Shown one piece after another: positions 48,141-60,299 of a DNA stretch of 64,000 nucleotides. How positions within the stretch are numbered: the stretch's first letter is position 1; each line of letters opens with the position of its first letter. Under the pieces are notes generated by a model. That model was not told the DNA's origin, did not search any database, and saw only the letters and a list, made by a program, of their open reading frames with translations. The translations under genes were made by a program, and so were the position numbers. This DNA is from Saururus chinensis (Eukaryota; Streptophyta; Magnoliopsida; Piperales; Saururaceae), in the NCBI GenBank assembly GCA_035235625.1, contig CP141147.1:12885001-12949000 (forward strand), in the 5' to 3' direction.

Positions 48141-48904
48141 GTTTGTAAGTTACGTATGTATGACAGTATGTATGTGTTATACGTATGTGTGATACACATA
48201 CGTATGTATGATGGCTATTGGTTGATGCTATGGATATGTGTAAGTGTATGCGGGCTGAGGTATGGGCGATAGACAGTAAGAGGTGACAAAGCTTTCGTAT
48301 GACTTTGGATATGGATGTGTAAGCGTATGACAGATGACAGAGGATAAGAGTATGACGGGCAAGGATTAGAATGGATCGGTTTGGGTTGGATTGTATGTTG
48401 GGCGATTGTCAGATAGTAAGAGTGTTCATAATTGTACAAGCATAACGTACACATTATGAAGCAAAAAGTAAGCATAATCAGTGAGGTATTAAGTAAGAGG
48501 GCGACAACTGGGTTTGGCTCTGAGGAGCTTAGTGTGATGACATTTGTGTACGCTGTTTTGGCCATAAGGTAGATGGCCGAGTATGTAAGACTGTAAGGGT
48601 TTGTTGTACGGTGAGGTTTGATCATGATATGGATGGATTAAGTGAAGTCTGCTGCCCTGACGAACTTAGGTTTCGGATCGGGCTCAGCTTCGGTTTGATC
48701 AGTGGAGCACGGTATGTTGAGTGCTTGTGTGGCATAATTGTACTGCATAATGTACTTAATTCAAACTTGAATTATAAGAATGCTAATGATAGCGTTGTGA
48801 GTTTGAGACCTTAGGGTTCGATGGATTAGGTTCCGTGTTTGGGCTAGCCGATAATGAGTCGGTTGAGCGTTTATCATGTCTTGCCATGGTGTTTATCCTA
48901 TGGG

Positions 48905-49040
48905 ATGTTGTCTGTGTGCTGTGTAGAGCACCAGACGTCTTTTGCTCTGTTGAGAGCGACGTATATTTCCGATTTGGTCTGTGTGCTGTATAAGCCCAGA
49001 CGTTTGATGCTCTGTTGAGAGCGTTGTATGATTCCGCCCA
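48905..49040 (+). repeat. ~65 bp duplicated segment
   Basis: Two units with GTCTGTGTGCTGT, CAGACGT and GCTCTGTTGAGAGCG. Part of the repeat-rich interior of LTR family L. Confidence 0.8.
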
Positions 49041-49523
49041 AGAGTGTCACTGTATGTTTCTGCCCAAGTGGCACTGTATGTTTTCTGCCGAAGAGTGGCA
49101 ATGGCACTATAAGACCCATTATGGTAGGCGATTCTATGGCACTATAAGACCCCTTATGTGTGGGCAATTGTATGACCCCTTATGTGTGGGTGTATGTTTG
49201 CGCGTTCAGGTAAGTAGTATCATGGACCTACTCTTACCTGTTTGATCTTGTGCCCCATGAGCACTGGTGTGCCTTACCTTCGGAAAAGTCCATGGCGTCT
49301 AGTCACTCCCCGGAGGTTAAGGTGTTGCCCTAGTGGCATTCTTTTCCATTTCGACGCTGAAGCTTATTAGTTGTAATGAGCTTCAGTGGTCGTTGATATG
49401 TGTACGATTATGAGTTTGAGTACGACTGTATGAGTATGAGTATGAGCACGACTGTATGAGTATGAGTAAGACTGTAAGCGTATGAATCCGAGTAAGACTG
49501 TAAGTGTAAGTTTCTGAGTAAGA

Positions 49524-49720
49524 CAGTAAGTGTAAGATGTGCGAGTAAGGTCGCACAAGTAAGTGTAAGATGTGCGAGTAAGGTCGCACGAGTAAGTGTA
49601 AGATGTGCGAGTAAGGTCGCACGAGTAAGTGTAAGCTGTACGAGTAAGGTCGTACAAGTATGTGTAAGCTGTATGATTGAGCATATGATTGTACGAGTAA
49701 GGTCGTACAAGTATGCGTAT
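49524..49720 (+). repeat. 33 bp minisatellite
   Basis: At least four units of AGTGTAAGATGTGCGAGTA plus AGGTCGCACGAGT, the first three almost identical, then degenerate copies with GTACGAGTAAGGTCGTAC. Because 33 is divisible by 3 it opens all minus frames with an 11-residue periodic Tyr/Thr pattern; these are not proteins. Confidence 0.92.
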
Positions 49721-50526
49721 GTTGTATGAGTATGCGTGCGATGGTAGGATTTTGGCACGATGGTGCTTTTAGTATGTTTTTGGCACGATGGTGCATTTGG
49801 TATGACTTTGGCACAATAATGCATTTGGTATGTTTGTATGTGCATGAGCATGATATTGATATGCCTATCTGCTTCATGTTTGAGTTGCATGAACGCATGT
49901 ATTTATGAACTTATTGAGTTCACCGTTTGGGATTTCCCCTACTGGGTATTTTCCTACCGAGTATGAAAATACTCACCCTACCATTTTTAGCCCCGTGGTT
50001 CGGGAGGCTTTTCCAGGTGTGTATTGGAGAGCTCCTGGAGATGGATGCTCGTTTCAGCGGTGGATTGATTCCCGTTGACTCAGGTATATGTTTGACTCAC
50101 TACGAGTTTATTTGTGCCACGATCACATGTATTGGGTGAGACAAGACGTTAAGATGTTTATTCTAGACTTTCATTTTGATTAGTCTGTGGACTGTTATGG
50201 GACTTGCACTCAGGGATGCCTGGGAGTGTTTTGTATTTAAAAGTCTATGATCATAGCAATTTAGTCATACGTGTGTTTTCGAGTAGCGCCTGATGATATT
50301 TGCTTTGGCCGTACGATGTTTGACCGTGTGATGAAAATATTTAGATGGAAAATGGATGTTTAGTGTTTTAAGTTATAAACTGTTTTATCAGGTTTTGATT
50401 TCGTCATTTTTCCTCCGATTTACAGACGTTATATTGCAAAAATTTTCCGTGAATTTTAAGGAAAATGTGAAAAATCACGGGCGTTACAAGAACCTCCCCT
50501 AATCTCGGGACAGTCTCCTCGTCCGG

Positions 50527-51902
50527 TGATACACTAAAACAATGTTCAATTAAATGTTTTAAAATTTTGAATTGAAATCCTATTTTGTGTTAATTCATTG
50601 CTGATTTAGGCTTTTTATGTTTTGAATAAATTAGTTGGACCTTAATTGAGTTTATATGTCTAAACAGGCTTTAACAGGATCTAAGTAGAAGAGGAAGTAA
50701 AGCCCATCTACCCAAAGCTATTTGAAAGTCAAGAATGGGCTCCTAATGGTCTAAACATGCATGGAATAGTCGAACACAACCTTGTGGACCCGTTTGATTT
50801 GAGATTTGTATGAAGAGGACTAAATTAGGAAAGAAGCTGATTCGGACAGATTGACAGAGCTTTAGTATTTCGATCATATCTTTTTGTGTATAATTCGGAT
50901 AGATATGATTCGGTGGCATTGGAAAGAAGACTTCCATAGCTACAAATGATATTTCAGGAAGAATTTCCAAATTCGGAAGATATATGGGTCGAATCTGGCA
51001 TGCAATCAGGCAGCTAGTAAACTAACCCGAGGCCAGCACATGAAGAATATTTTCATTGATTATGATTGATACACATAAGGAAAGACAAGGAGGTTGATTG
51101 GTTAACTAAAGGAAGATTCAAAGATACTTATTTGCTAAATAAATCATTGATTTATTTAGTATCTAATCATTGCCAAAGAAGCAACCAATCAGGATGCAAT
51201 CTAGAGATATGATTTCATTTTCCTCTTTGAAGCAACCCCATCTATTCCTATAAATAGGGGGGTGGACGTGATAGATGACTAATCCCCTCCTCTTTGGAGC
51301 TCTCTTCTCCTATTTTCTTCTCTACTTTTGTATTTCTATGTTTAGTTTTATTATAATGGCTTTCTAAGCTCTTAAGCTAAGGCTAGGAATGAAACTTGTA
51401 CTTGATGTTTAATGGATGCTTTGATCCAAGTAAGTTCTTTATAGTTTTAAATTGATGTTTCATATTTAAGGAGTTTATAATCTATATAATTATTTGATTC
51501 AGCGTTGACGAAAGGCACGCTGAATGCTTATAGTTCCCTGTGATTATACACTTAATACTTTCACGTAGTAAACAATCAATTACTATTGTTCTATTTCAAA
51601 GTTCTTTAAAAGATAAATTTTCCGATTGAGACGAATTTTCATTTAATCTTAATTGAGTTATCATTTGAATCAAATATACATTAGAGATTTATTACAAGTG
51701 GATTTCCGATGCCTTAGCACTTTCTCTTTGATTGTCTCTTATTCTCTATTTCAACTTCCTTCTCTTTTCTGTTCTCTTCGTAATAGTTTTCTTTGTCACA
51801 CAAGGCTTTCCCTGTGGATCGACCTTGTTTGCTATAGTTGACAAGTAAAAAAAAGAAATCTAAATTAGATTAATTCATAGTCTTGGTTTGGACGTAACAA
51901 CA
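50527..51902 (+). mobile_element. Solo LTR, family S, copy B
   Basis: Starts TGATACACTAAAACAATG and ends GACGTAACAACA, 1376 bp, with a perfect duplication TCCGG (50522-50526, 51903-51907). It is similar to copy A at 18569-20012 along its whole length. A TATA box CCTATAAATAGGGG sits near 51249. It lies 38 bp from the end of the 4.46 kb LTR. Confidence 0.95.
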
Positions 51903-52889
51903 TCCGGCTTTGGTGAGGAGTGCAGAACCTCCCCTATCGTCAGGACAGTTCTCGTTTCCGGCCAGAAGGTGGCGAACAAGGCCTCTTCTTACCCCGGGTC
52001 GTTCCCACCTTTTTAGAAGGGTTATCTCAAAAAATGGACCTTGGCTTTTGAATGGGTAAAAAAGGGCAGGGGTTAGCTAAGAAACATACGTTTAAAGAAG
52101 AAAAAATGTTGTGGAGCAAAGCAAAAGAGAGGAGAAATGGGGTAGGGGCGACTTTGGCACCCCCTCCCCCTCCCCTATTTATAGAAAATGCAACCATTGG
52201 ATGCACGCCACATGGTGCGCATCCAACCAGGGTCGTAAAAGGCTAGCCGCAGGGCTAGCCGAGAAGGCCTGCTGCAGCAGACCTAACCTCCCGCAGCAGG
52301 CCTAGACCTGCGGCAGGTGAGCTGACACCATGTCAGCACTTTCTAACGCCAATGTGTCAGCGCTAGTGTCAACCTGCTGACGCTAATATTATTTTTTTAT
52401 TTTCGTTTTGAATTTAAAAACAAAAATTCAAACTTTAAACGGGCGTAACTACTTACCCCGAATTTTGATTCATGCGTTATTAGTACCATTGGACTCGCAT
52501 CGACTAGCTCTTCGAAACAAGACCACACAAGGGCATGTTTTCTATCAAATTTAAAGTGGGTCCCGCTTATGGCACACTTCCCAATGCCATAGTCTACTAT
52601 CCCGGTGTATGTTTGACACGTTCTTTGGCTCAATACGTTCGTCTTGTCGGGCCTTATCAAATGTCTTAAGGCTTCTCTGAAGGAATTAAGCTTAACATAA
52701 TCTAATTTTAAGAAAAACCGTTAATGGGCCTAAATGCCCAAATTTCAAAACATAGAAATTCCGGGGCATTATATATATACCTGTATGTTGCCAATATTCT
52801 AAGGTATTCACGACGTATATTACTTTGCTAATACATTTTTATTTTTTAATTAAATTTTAAATAAAAAATATAAAATAAATAAATTAAAA

Positions 52890-53110
52890 AAATTTCCTCT
52901 CCCTCTCTCCTCACCCCTCGTTCTCGACCCTCTCTCTCCTCTCTCTCTCTTTCCTCCCTCTCTCTCTTCCTCTCTCCCTCTCACTCTCCCTCTCTCTCCC
53001 CCTCTCCCTCTCTCTCTCCTCCCTATCTCTCTCCTCCCTCTCTCTCTCCTCCCTATCTCTCTGCTCCCTCTCTCTCTCCCTCTCTTTCTCCCCCCTCTCT
53101 CTATATCCTC
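52890..53110 (+). repeat. Pyrimidine (CT)n tract of CACTA-2
   Basis: Fourth CT tract, on the far side of the LTR complex, confirming that both sides belong to one CACTA element. Confidence 0.88.
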
Positions 53111-53280
53111 TCTATTTTATATTTTTTATTTAAAAATTACTTAAAAAATAAAAATATATTAGTGACGCAAGGGGATATACGTCACTAATACTAAGGGTAT
53201 TAGCGACGTATATGCCTATACGTCGCTAATACTCTACGGTATTAGCGATGTATATTTATATAAAATAAATAAAATAAAAA

Positions 53281-53580
53281 AATTTCTCTCTCCCTCTCGC
53301 CTCCCCCTCTTCTTCTCTCCTCTCTCTATCTCTCTCCCTCTCCCTCTCTCTCTCCTCCCTCTCTCTCCTCTTTCTCTCTTTCTCTGTCTCCTCCCTCTCT
53401 CTCTCCTCTGTCTCTCTCTCTCCTCCCTCTCTCTCGTCTTTCTCTCTGTCTCTCTCTCTCTCCTCCCTCTCTCTCTCACCTCACTCTCTTACTGTCCCCT
53501 CTCTCTCCTCTCTCTTTCTCTTCGATCCCTCTCTCTCGTCACCTTCTCTCTCTCCTCACTCTCATCTTTCTATCCATGCA
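53281..53580 (+). repeat. Pyrimidine (CT)n tract of CACTA-2
   Basis: Fifth CT tract, about 300 bp, after a TATTAGCGACGTATA palindrome pair. Confidence 0.9.
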
Positions 53581-54421
53581 CTCTCTAGACTCTCTTTTAT
53601 TATAAATTATATTTTAAAATTAATAATAAAAGTTAAGAAATAAAATATATTTTATATAAGTAGTGAAAGTTTCATCTATTATTGACACTAGTTTTTATTG
53701 AAAATTTAATATTTATTTATTGTATATACAAATAGTAAATATTGAATAAAATATATTATATTTAGGAACTTTATTATAATTTATTTAATATTTATTTATT
53801 AAATAAAATTAATTAATAAAGCTATTAGCGACGCTTATTCAAAAGCATCGCTAATAATTCAAAATTTTTTATTATTTTTAATTCATAACTATTAGTTACG
53901 CTTTTGTAAGCGTCGCTAATAGCAGTACTATTAGCGTCACTATTGCGAAAGTTATTAGTGACGCTTAAGACAAGCATTGCTAATAGTTATGTTTTTTTAT
54001 TTAAAAGATATATCTTTTAGCGACGGTTGTATAAAGCGTAGCAAATAGAGGAACTATTAGTGACACTTATAATAAAGTGTCATTAATAGGATTAGTATTA
54101 GCGACGCTTTAAACTAAGCATTGCTAATATATGACTATTAGCGATGCATATGAAAATGTGTTGCTAATAGTTCTTTTTTTTTAAACGCTTTTGCATTTGT
54201 CGCAAATAGTTATTTTTAACGACGCTTAGCTAAGCGTTGCTAATATTAAATTTGTTGTAGTGCGGGTTTGGCTCGGCTCAGGTTCGGCACAAGTTACCTA
54301 AGTTGAATGTGTGCATTACAAGGTTGTATGTCCCTCCGACTAGCACACTTGGCATATGTCCCAATACAATCATATGTCTTCCTTAGGTTAGGTTCAACAT
54401 TCTGCATTGTAGCCCAGAAGC

Positions 54422-54939
54422 TAGGGGTGTAAACGGACGGACGCGGACGCGGACAAGGCATGTCCGCAGTCGTCCGTTTTTATGCGGACCATGTGCTTGT
54501 CCGTCCGTATTTGTCCATGACGGACACGGACGGAAACGGACGGACACGGACATAATGAAGGTTAAATTTTAACATATAATACTTTGTACTAAAATTAAGG
54601 GTAGTTAGTAAAAAATTAATTAAAAAATAAGTTATAATAATAGTAAGATAGTTTAATCTAATAAATAAATAATAATGTTATAGAATACATTTGAGAGTAT
54701 AATACATATTTTTTATAATCTTATTATAAAAATTAATTATGTGACATAGGTTAGTAATTTAATATAAAGTAAAAATAATATTAATAAAATATATAGTTGA
54801 CGGACACGGATGGCTGTGGACACGGCCAACCCTTGTCTATGTCCATCCATATTTGGTATGGACAAAAAATAATATTATCTATTTTAGTACCGATGGACGC
54901 GGACGGACAACGGATAAACGGATGCCATTTACACCCTTA
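54422..54939. mobile_element. hAT-type MITE
   Basis: Ends TAGGGGTGTAAACGG and (right) TTTACACCCTTA form the inverted repeat typical of hAT MITEs. The 8 bp flanks CCAGAAGC and CTAGAAGC (54414-54421, 54940-54947) match at seven positions, the size expected for hAT insertions. Subterminal zones are full of CGGACGGACGCGGAC-type direct and inverted words. The centre is AT-rich and non-coding. Confidence 0.88.
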
Positions 54940-55284
54940 CTAGAAGCGGCACAAGTCCACGACCATGATGAATAAGGCTGAATTGATTGGGTGATTAACA
55001 TGCAAGTGCCGCACGAACAGCCACCTCTAGGGTGTCTCCGTGATAATGGAACGTGATATACAAGATTCATACAAGAAATGGAACCCCTTTGTATAGTGGA
55101 ATTGTGCCACGTGCACTTCTCACTTTGAGAACAAGCATGCTAGTGCGTATAAGCATTGCTTACCCTCTCGCGTTTTTGTCTCTTTCTACTATTGAAGTGG
55201 TATTTTGCTGCCAAAAAAGAAGTTACTATAAAACTGCTCTCCCTACTGACGTAACAAAGATGTGTTCTGCCCTGTTACTAATAA

Positions 55285-55882
55285 GAATGTGGCTATTTGT
55301 ACCCTGTTAAACTCCTCCGTCCCCATTTCTTAATTACCTCAACAACATTTTTTAAAATCACTCATTTTTCATATTTCACAAATATATAATATCTTTTTAG
55401 CCCATGCCTTCCTCCTCCCTTCTTCTTCATCGCCAGCAGTCAGCACCTTAGATGGTGGCAAAACATGCTCCAATCCTACCTCAGAATATGGCCAAATCAG
55501 CCTGGTCACACCCCCCTCCTCCTCCTGCTCTTATTCCTCTTTTTCTCTTGCTCCTCCTCCTCCTCCTCCTCAGTACCCTTTCCTCATTTTTGGTCGCATT
55601 TGCAGCCATGAGTCAAGCTTGATATTGCGGCTGGGCCATGGCTGTTGCCAAGCTAGCTGTAAAAGAGAAGAGGAAGAGGAAAAGGAGGGGGAAGAGGAGT
55701 AGGGTCTCCGCCTCACTGGAGTTGAGAAAGAAGCGGGAAGCAGGGGGAGGGGGTAGGGAGTTGGGGGAAGTAGAGAAATGATGGGGGAAGGATCAGGTAT
55801 TAGAGTAATGAAAAATTAGAAGTTTTCTTTTTGCTCTTTTTGGGGGACAGAAGAGTTTTCTTGGGTGCAAATAGCCACATTC
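55285..55882. mobile_element. Mutator-type (MULE) MITE
   Basis: Inverted ends GAATGTGGCTATTTGTACCC and, at the right, the inverse with one change, extending imperfectly to about 40 bp. The 9 bp sequence TACTAATAA flanks both sides (55276-55284, 55883-55891); a 9 bp duplication is characteristic of Mutator-like elements. The interior is a foldback of CT-rich (55500-55570) and GA-rich (55660-55760) halves around GTCAAGCTTGATA. It is non-coding. Confidence 0.88.
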
Positions 55883-55891
55883 TACTAATAA

Positions 55892-58116
55892 ATGGGTTTA
55901 TAACTGAGGGAAGTAAGGCTCCTATTGAAATGCTTTCCCTCAGGCAACCAGCTTTCTATAAATGATCCTATCAGGTCAAAATAATGATATTTCCCTTGTT
56001 TTCAGCTATAGAGGAAACTCCCTAATCTAGAACTGATTGTCTTCTAAGTTCTCACCCACTTCCAATAATGCACTTCTCAGCACATCATCAGTAGGGGAAA
56101 GAGGAACTGCTTTACACAGCATACTAAAATCAACAAGCTCTATTTGCATCATTATGCTGAATAAAAGGATTGGGGGAAGCTAAAAACCCCAATATTGGAT
56201 GGAAAGGAAAAATGCTCGAAAAATGAACGGCCAGCCCACTTATCATACTGCTTGTGACTCGCTCAGTGTCTTGTAAGAAGAATATGGTGAAGTTCCTCAC
56301 GCTGCTCTTGCTCGACAGGATTCATGTATGGGGCACCTCATCTTGTTCTACAAGATGCGACCTTGTCCACTCCTCATCTCTATACTTCCTGGCGCGTAGG
56401 TTAAACGACCAGGTAATGGAAGCTCTTCGCATCACTATGAGTTTTGTGCATGTTCATGGTTGATACGAAGGCTGTTGGGCTGCCAATGCTACCTGTTATA
56501 TTGTCAAATCGATAAAGTAGTGGTTAAATTTATTTGACCAGGAAATTAATGGATCTTGTAATACGTGTACATATATTACACCTTAAGTCATTTTACATAA
56601 CTAGATTCCACAATATGCATAATGCCCAAAATGTGTGTGTAATGTGCATAATGACACAACTAGACCTACGCACAAGTAACGGGTGACATGTGAAGTAAAA
56701 TGACCTAACTATCTTTCCCTTCCTCTCCAGCCCCAACAACCCACTTAACCGGCTCTTCCTCCCACTCGGGCTTCTACTTTACTGCTGCGCCTCGCCAACC
56801 TTTGCCAGTGCCGCCCACTGCCGCATCAACCTCTGCCACTGCCTTCGCCTTCGTCTCTTCCTCCTCCTCCTCCCCCTTCTCTTCTTTCTTATTTTTGGAT
56901 GTGGTGGGACCAAACACAATCTAGTGGCCATAGAAAAAGTTGCAACTCTCTTGGTCGTTGTCACTCCAGGGGAACCATATTTCACTTGACCATGACCTCC
57001 ATTAATTTTGGTACTCTTATAGCTCTATTAATGATGCTTTTCAACATGGGTTTTATATAAATTTTAGATGTTATTTCATTATAAGTTTTAAACTTTAAAA
57101 TTTAACTCAAAAACATCTTCAAGTACTTAATATAATAATGACTTTTATTTTGACTCAATTCGGAGCTTTTTGAGCACCCAACAAACTTGAGATGCATTGC
57201 ATGTGACAAAACTTCCCCATTGAATTGTATTGCATAATTAGAATATCCATAGAGGTTTTGAATTAAATTGAGTTGTAGATGAAAAGAGTTATACATTATT
57301 TTTGTGATATATAGCCCTCACACAAACCTTCAATTTGTCTTTGATATTTTGGTAGATGGAATTGTCTTTAAGTTTCTTGTAGAGCTTTTATTCCAATCTT
57401 AGTTTGATTTGTTATTTTACTATTTTTTGGTTTGGTTTCTCTAATAAAAATATTAAAAAAATAAAAAACCAAAAACTCCATATAAATTTTACAATTATAT
57501 TTTTGACTTTCATATTAAGTTTATTTTTGATAGGATGTTTGGTTTTGTTTTAAATGTTGTTTATCCTTGAAATTTTCACTCCATAAATGAAACAAATTCT
57601 CCAATATCTAGTTTCGTTTGGAATAGTTGTAGTTGTTCTCATAAAGCATGTTTACGTAATTCCTACTTGATGTTGTCTTTTGAAAGTATGAGTGTATTGA
57701 TTCATTTTAGTTTCTCAAGATTGCTTTTCTTAAAATTTGAACACATCATGAAGATCCTAATCTCCTTAAGGAAGATATATTTGGAATGACAATCCAAGAT
57801 TCAAGCTGCTCTTTGACCTTGGGATTTAGTATAGGCAATGTTCTCATATATTAACCCTCGCTTGTCAATTTAATTTTCCTTTACTCATGAATCTTTTTCT
57901 TGTATGGAAGTTTTTCTTGGCGATATATTGCTGCAAGTATATCCTCATATAGATAGTGGAGAAGGCTACATACCTAGTTGGGCCAAACCAATGTAGAGTG
58001 AAAGCTACCAAAAAGGCAAGGCCCAGTAAAAGTAAATTGAAAAGGCAAGAATAGAAAAAGGCATGGACAAATAAATACAAAGAAATAGGAAAAACACATG
58101 GTATGACAAGTCTATA
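55892..58116. other. Unresolved AT-rich region
   Basis: About 2.2 kb with no recognised genes or element ends. Around 56530-56700 repeated CATAATG and TGCATAATG words are seen. A CT-rich stretch at 56700-56890 gives minus-strand Arg-rich frames that are probably meaningless. Confidence 0.35.
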
Positions 58117-58849
58117 CACTACAACAAAATGTAGCATTAGCGATGCAAAAGTAAGCATCGCTAAAAATAACTATTTGCGACGCATACAAAAGCGTCGCAA
58201 AAAGTGAACTACTAGCAACACATTTTATTATGCGTCGCTAAAAGTTATATATTAGTGACACTTAGTTTAAAGCATCCCTAATACTAATAATATTAGCGAC
58301 ACTTTATAATAAACATTGCTAATAGTTCCTCTATTTACGATGCTTTATACAAACACCGCTAAAAGATATATATTTTAACTAAAAAAAGAAAAAAAAACAT
58401 AACTATTAGCGACACTTGTCACAAGCATCGCTAATAGGCCTGGTATTAGCGACGCTTATGCACAATCGTCGCTAACAGTCGTGTTATTAGCGACACTTGT
58501 GTACAAACGTGGCTAACAGCCCTGCTGTTAGTTATGAATTTAAAAGATAAAAAAAAATTGAATTATTAGTGACGCTTCTAAATAAGCGTCGCAAATAGCA
58601 TTCGTAATTGTGACGCTTGTTTACAAGCATTGCAAATAGAAGGAGAGAGAGTGAGGAGAGAGAGAGAGGGAGTACAGAGAGAGGAGAGAGGGAGAGAGTA
58701 AGAGAAGAGGTATATACGTCACTAATAGTCAAGTGTATTAGCGACGTATAGGTATATACATCACTAATACACTATACTATTAACGACGCATACATGTATG
58801 CTTCGCTAATAATATTTTTTATTTAAAAACAATAAAAATAAAATAGATA

Positions 58850-60090
58850 GACAGAGAGAGAGGAAAGAGGGGGAGAGAGTGGAAAAGAGAGAGAGAGGGA
58901 GAGAGAGAGAAAGGGAAGAGAGAGAGAGGGGAGGGGAGGGAGGGGAGAGAGAAAGATATTTAAATTCTAAAGTATTTTAAAAATAAAAAATAAAAAAAGA
59001 GGTAGTAGCGATGCATACTTGGTGCTATGCACCGCTACTACCAAGGGTAGTATCGATGCATAGCACCAAGTATGCGTCCCTACTACCTATTTTTTTAAAT
59101 AAAAAATTCAATGAAATTGAGAGAGCAGGGAGGAGACAGAGAGAGAGAGGGGAGGGATGAGAAAGAGAGAGGGAAGAGAGGAGAGGGTGGAGAGAGGGGG
59201 AGGGAGGAGAGAGAGTGGGGAGGGAGGAGAGAGAGAAGAGAGAGAGAAGAGGGTGGAGAGATGGGGAGGGAGGAGAGAGAGAGAGAGTAGAGAGGGATTT
59301 TTTAAATTTTTTTAATATTTTTATTCAAAAATTAATTAAAAACTAAATAAATAAAAATGTATTAGCGAGATATAGGGATATATGTTGCTATTACCCTATG
59401 CATATTTATATGTGTCGCTAACAACCTAACTAATAGGGACACATATTCTTATGTGTCGCTATTACCTTATAATTTATTATATTAATTTTAGAATATGTAG
59501 AGAGAGAAAAAATACAGGTGATATAGAGAGAGGGAAGAGAGAGGAGGGAGAGAGAGAGAAGCGGAGAGAGAGGGAAGAGGGAGGGGAGGAGGGGGGGAGA
59601 GGAGAGAGAAGGAGGAGAGAGGGAGAGAGACGGAGGAGAGGGAGAGGAGAGAGAGATGAGTGGAGAGAGGGAGAGGGTGGAGAGAGAGAGTAGAGAGAGA
59701 AAATTTTATTTTTAATATATTTTTTTTAAAAATTAATTAAAAACTAAATAAATAAAAATGTATTAGCGATGTATAAGAATATACGTCACTAATACCTCCA
59801 AGTATTAGCGACATATAAGGATATACATTGCTAATACCCTTAGTATTAGCGACGAATATTTCTATGCATATTATTATGCGTCGTTATTACCTTATAATTT
59901 ATTATATTAATTTTAAATTATGTAGAGAGTGAAAAAATAGAGAGATATAGAGAGAGGAGAGAGGGAGGGAGGAGAGAGGGAGAGGAGAGAGAGATGGAGG
60001 AGAGAGGGAGAGGGTGAGAGAGATAGAGAGAATGGATGAGCGGGAGAGAGAGAAAGTAATGAAGGAGAGAAAATGAATAGAGGGTAGAGA
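58850..60090 (+). repeat. Purine (GA)n tracts of CACTA-3
   Basis: Four large GA tracts (58850-58950, 59120-59300, 59490-59700, 59930-60090), each separated by palindromic TATTAGCGA...TCGCTAATA units and AT-rich sequence. A shorter one lies at 58638-58710. Confidence 0.88.
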
Positions 60091-60299
60091 GAAGAGAAAT
60101 GGCTTAAAAGAATAGTAATTGCGACGCATATTTAAGTGTGCTGCAAATAGGAACTATTTGGGACCCTTAACAAAACGTCACAAGTATAAATACTTATGAC
60201 GCGGTTAAGGAAGCGTTGTAAAATTTGATATTTTTGTGATGCTTAAGGGAAGCATCACAAATGATCATTATTTGTGACACTCCCTATGCATCATTAGAA

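Larger units (their letters stand above)
46028..50488 (+). mobile_element. 4.46 kb solo LTR, family L
   Basis: Ends TGTAATGTCCCGG and CGGGCGTTACA, flanked by a perfect 5 bp duplication AGAAC (46023-46027, 50489-50493). At 4461 bp it is a very long LTR. It has a GC-rich block (46380-47720) and several minisatellites. Another copy of the family starts at 63103, sharing GTTTAGTCGCAGG-type and ATGGGCCTCG-type blocks. It has no pol motifs or internal region, so it is a solo LTR. Orientation is uncertain. Confidence 0.92.
45905..52010 (-). repeat. ~54 bp minisatellite, split by two solo LTRs
   Basis: About five units with AGAACCTCCCCTA, GGGACAGTCTCCTCG and GGTGAGG cores: two at 45905-46020, one split over 46021-46027, 50489-50526 and 51903-51925, then two to 52010. 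The split unit reads through when both inserts and their duplications are removed. Confidence 0.85.
44888..52773 (-). mobile_element. Solo LTR (gypsy, LTR-X relative) carrying two nested solo LTRs
   Basis: Left end TGTTATGCCCCGAC, right end CGGGGCATTATA (expected CGGGGCATAACA), flanked by TATAT on both sides (44883-44887, 52774-52778). Outside, the CACTA palindrome is continuous once the insert is removed. Removing the two nested LTRs leaves about 2.04 kb. The right part resembles LTR-X (AGTGGGTCCCGCTTATGGCA and the AGAACCTCCCC array), which indicates minus orientation. No coding region or second LTR is present. Confidence 0.85.
42350..54262 (-). mobile_element. CACTA-2: non-autonomous CACTA element hosting nested LTRs
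   Basis: Begins CACTACAACAAAATTG and ends AATTTGTTGTAGTG. Flanking triplets are CTG and CGG, one mismatch from a duplication. Without the inserted LTR complex (44888-52773) it is about 4.0 kb. GCGACG/CGTCGC palindromic motifs fill both ends (42360-42890, 53820-54262) and recur between the CT tracts. Order from the left: motif array, GC-rich block, motif array, CT tracts, motif array, which is the mirror image of CACTA-3, hence the minus orientation. No transposase is encoded. Confidence 0.9.

Noticed and set aside
49367-49898. Overlapping 105-171 codon frames with a Thr-Ser-Tyr-Thr periodic pattern
   Set aside because: The 33 bp minisatellite is a multiple of three and opens several frames at once; no start context or domain.
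38531-54322. One LTR spanning both sides of CACTA-2 and ending at ATTACA near 54322
   Set aside because: The left start is LTR-like, but the flanks GTTTT and AGGTT give no duplication and the right end is not convincing.
58136-58620. Regularly spaced palindromic repeats resembling a CRISPR array
   Set aside because: Spacers are short, AT-rich and irregular, motifs alternate in orientation, and the array is bounded by CACTA ends in a plant genome.
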